From Enterobacterales bacterium (GTDB lineage Bacteria > Pseudomonadota > Gammaproteobacteria > Enterobacterales > Enterobacteriaceae), in contig JAATFO010000055.1 of assembly GCA_015655145.1 (NCBI GenBank), positions 1 to 48,121 on the forward strand: DNA of 48,121 bases. Direction: 5' to 3'. This document shows positions 47,916-48,121 of the stretch, piece by piece. Each line of letters starts with the position of its first letter. Within the stretch, counting starts at the first letter, position 1. Both the position numbers and the translations under genes were made by a program. The notes under the pieces were generated by a model, which saw only the letters and a program-made list of their open reading frames with translations, was not told the DNA's origin and ran no database searches.

Positions 47916-48121
47916 CCTCGGGCTGGCCCCGCCAGCACGCCTGTCGGCTGCCGATTATTCCTCACTGATCGTCATCAGGTGTTGGTTCAGACCGTGCTTA
48001 TTGCCGGGCGTCACGCAGATGCCCGGTGAATTTCCTATCAACAAGGATGTTAAATGTGGCGTCATACGGCGCAAAATACGCAGCGGCCAGTCACGTGAGT
48101 GAAGATGTTGTTTTATTGTGA
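47916..48121. other. end of window after ghrA
   Basis: About 200 bases with no recognised gene. Frames here are short, and the rightmost ATG (48052) opens only 14 codons. The next gene may begin beyond the window. Confidence 0.4.

Noticed and set aside
47671..48102. 143-codon frame overlapping the end of ghrA
   Set aside because: Shadow frame of ghrA with arginine- and tryptophan-rich composition.

Overview
The window is a stretch of Enterobacterales chromosome. Nearly every core gene has an obvious Escherichia coli counterpart of matching length, and long blocks keep the E. coli order: hinT-ycfL-lpoB-thiK-nagZ-ycfP-ndh-ycfJ-mfd-lolCDE-(nagK)-cobB-pepT, then phoQ-phoP-purB-hflD-mnmA-nudJ/icd, and ldcA/emtA. 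Several things point to a lineage outside E. coli/Salmonella that is undergoing some gene loss: nagK is reduced to a frameshifted tail, treA is broken by one missing base, rluE is absent between nudJ and icd, and bhsA/ycfS are absent beside mfd. A Sodalis-like or related Pectobacteriaceae-type bacterium would fit, but I cannot fix the genus from the sequence alone.

Layout. 1-4.5 kb: tRNA-Asn with a near-consensus promoter, a secreted alpha/beta hydrolase, mtfA, a phage-type ASCH-like gene and the HD-domain gene yedJ. 4.8-10.4 kb: a rightward run of nucleotide, cell-wall and respiration genes (hinT, ycfL, lpoB, thiK, nagZ, ycfP, ndh). 10.7-15.2 kb: ycfJ facing mfd, plus a small unknown gene. 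15.5-21 kb: the lipoprotein exporter lolCDE, the nagK remnant, cobB and pepT. 21.1-28.4 kb: a leftward block (roxA, phoQ, phoP, purB, hflD, mnmA, nudJ). 28.7-31.9 kb: icd and an SOS-controlled umuDC operon with a near-perfect LexA box. 32.2-37.2 kb: a leftward four-gene peptide/nickel-family ABC importer with a fused double permease, preceded by a palindrome whose two 7-bp arms equal the Zur (zinc repressor) core. 37.4-38.7 kb: a small lipoprotein, a 59-residue acidic protein and a DUF4186 protein. 38.8-40.6 kb: ldcA and emtA, divergent peptidoglycan recycling enzymes. 41.1-44.7 kb: a haem/haemoglobin-type TonB receptor, a SelW-like thioredoxin-fold protein and two small membrane stress proteins. 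44.9-47.9 kb: frameshifted treA and ghrA.

How the genes work together. nagZ, ldcA, emtA, lpoB and the lost nagK all belong to peptidoglycan synthesis and recycling. lolCDE exports the lipoproteins encoded nearby (lpoB, ycfL, emtA, the 37.4-kb lipoprotein). phoPQ has its own candidate PhoP box, and ndh carries an FNR-like operator.

The most interesting item is the putatively zinc-regulated importer at 32-37 kb. Its family would normally be called peptide or nickel uptake, but its operator suggests import of zinc, or of a zinc-chelating small molecule. Start codons were moved from the longest reading frame wherever a ribosome binding site and family length agreed.
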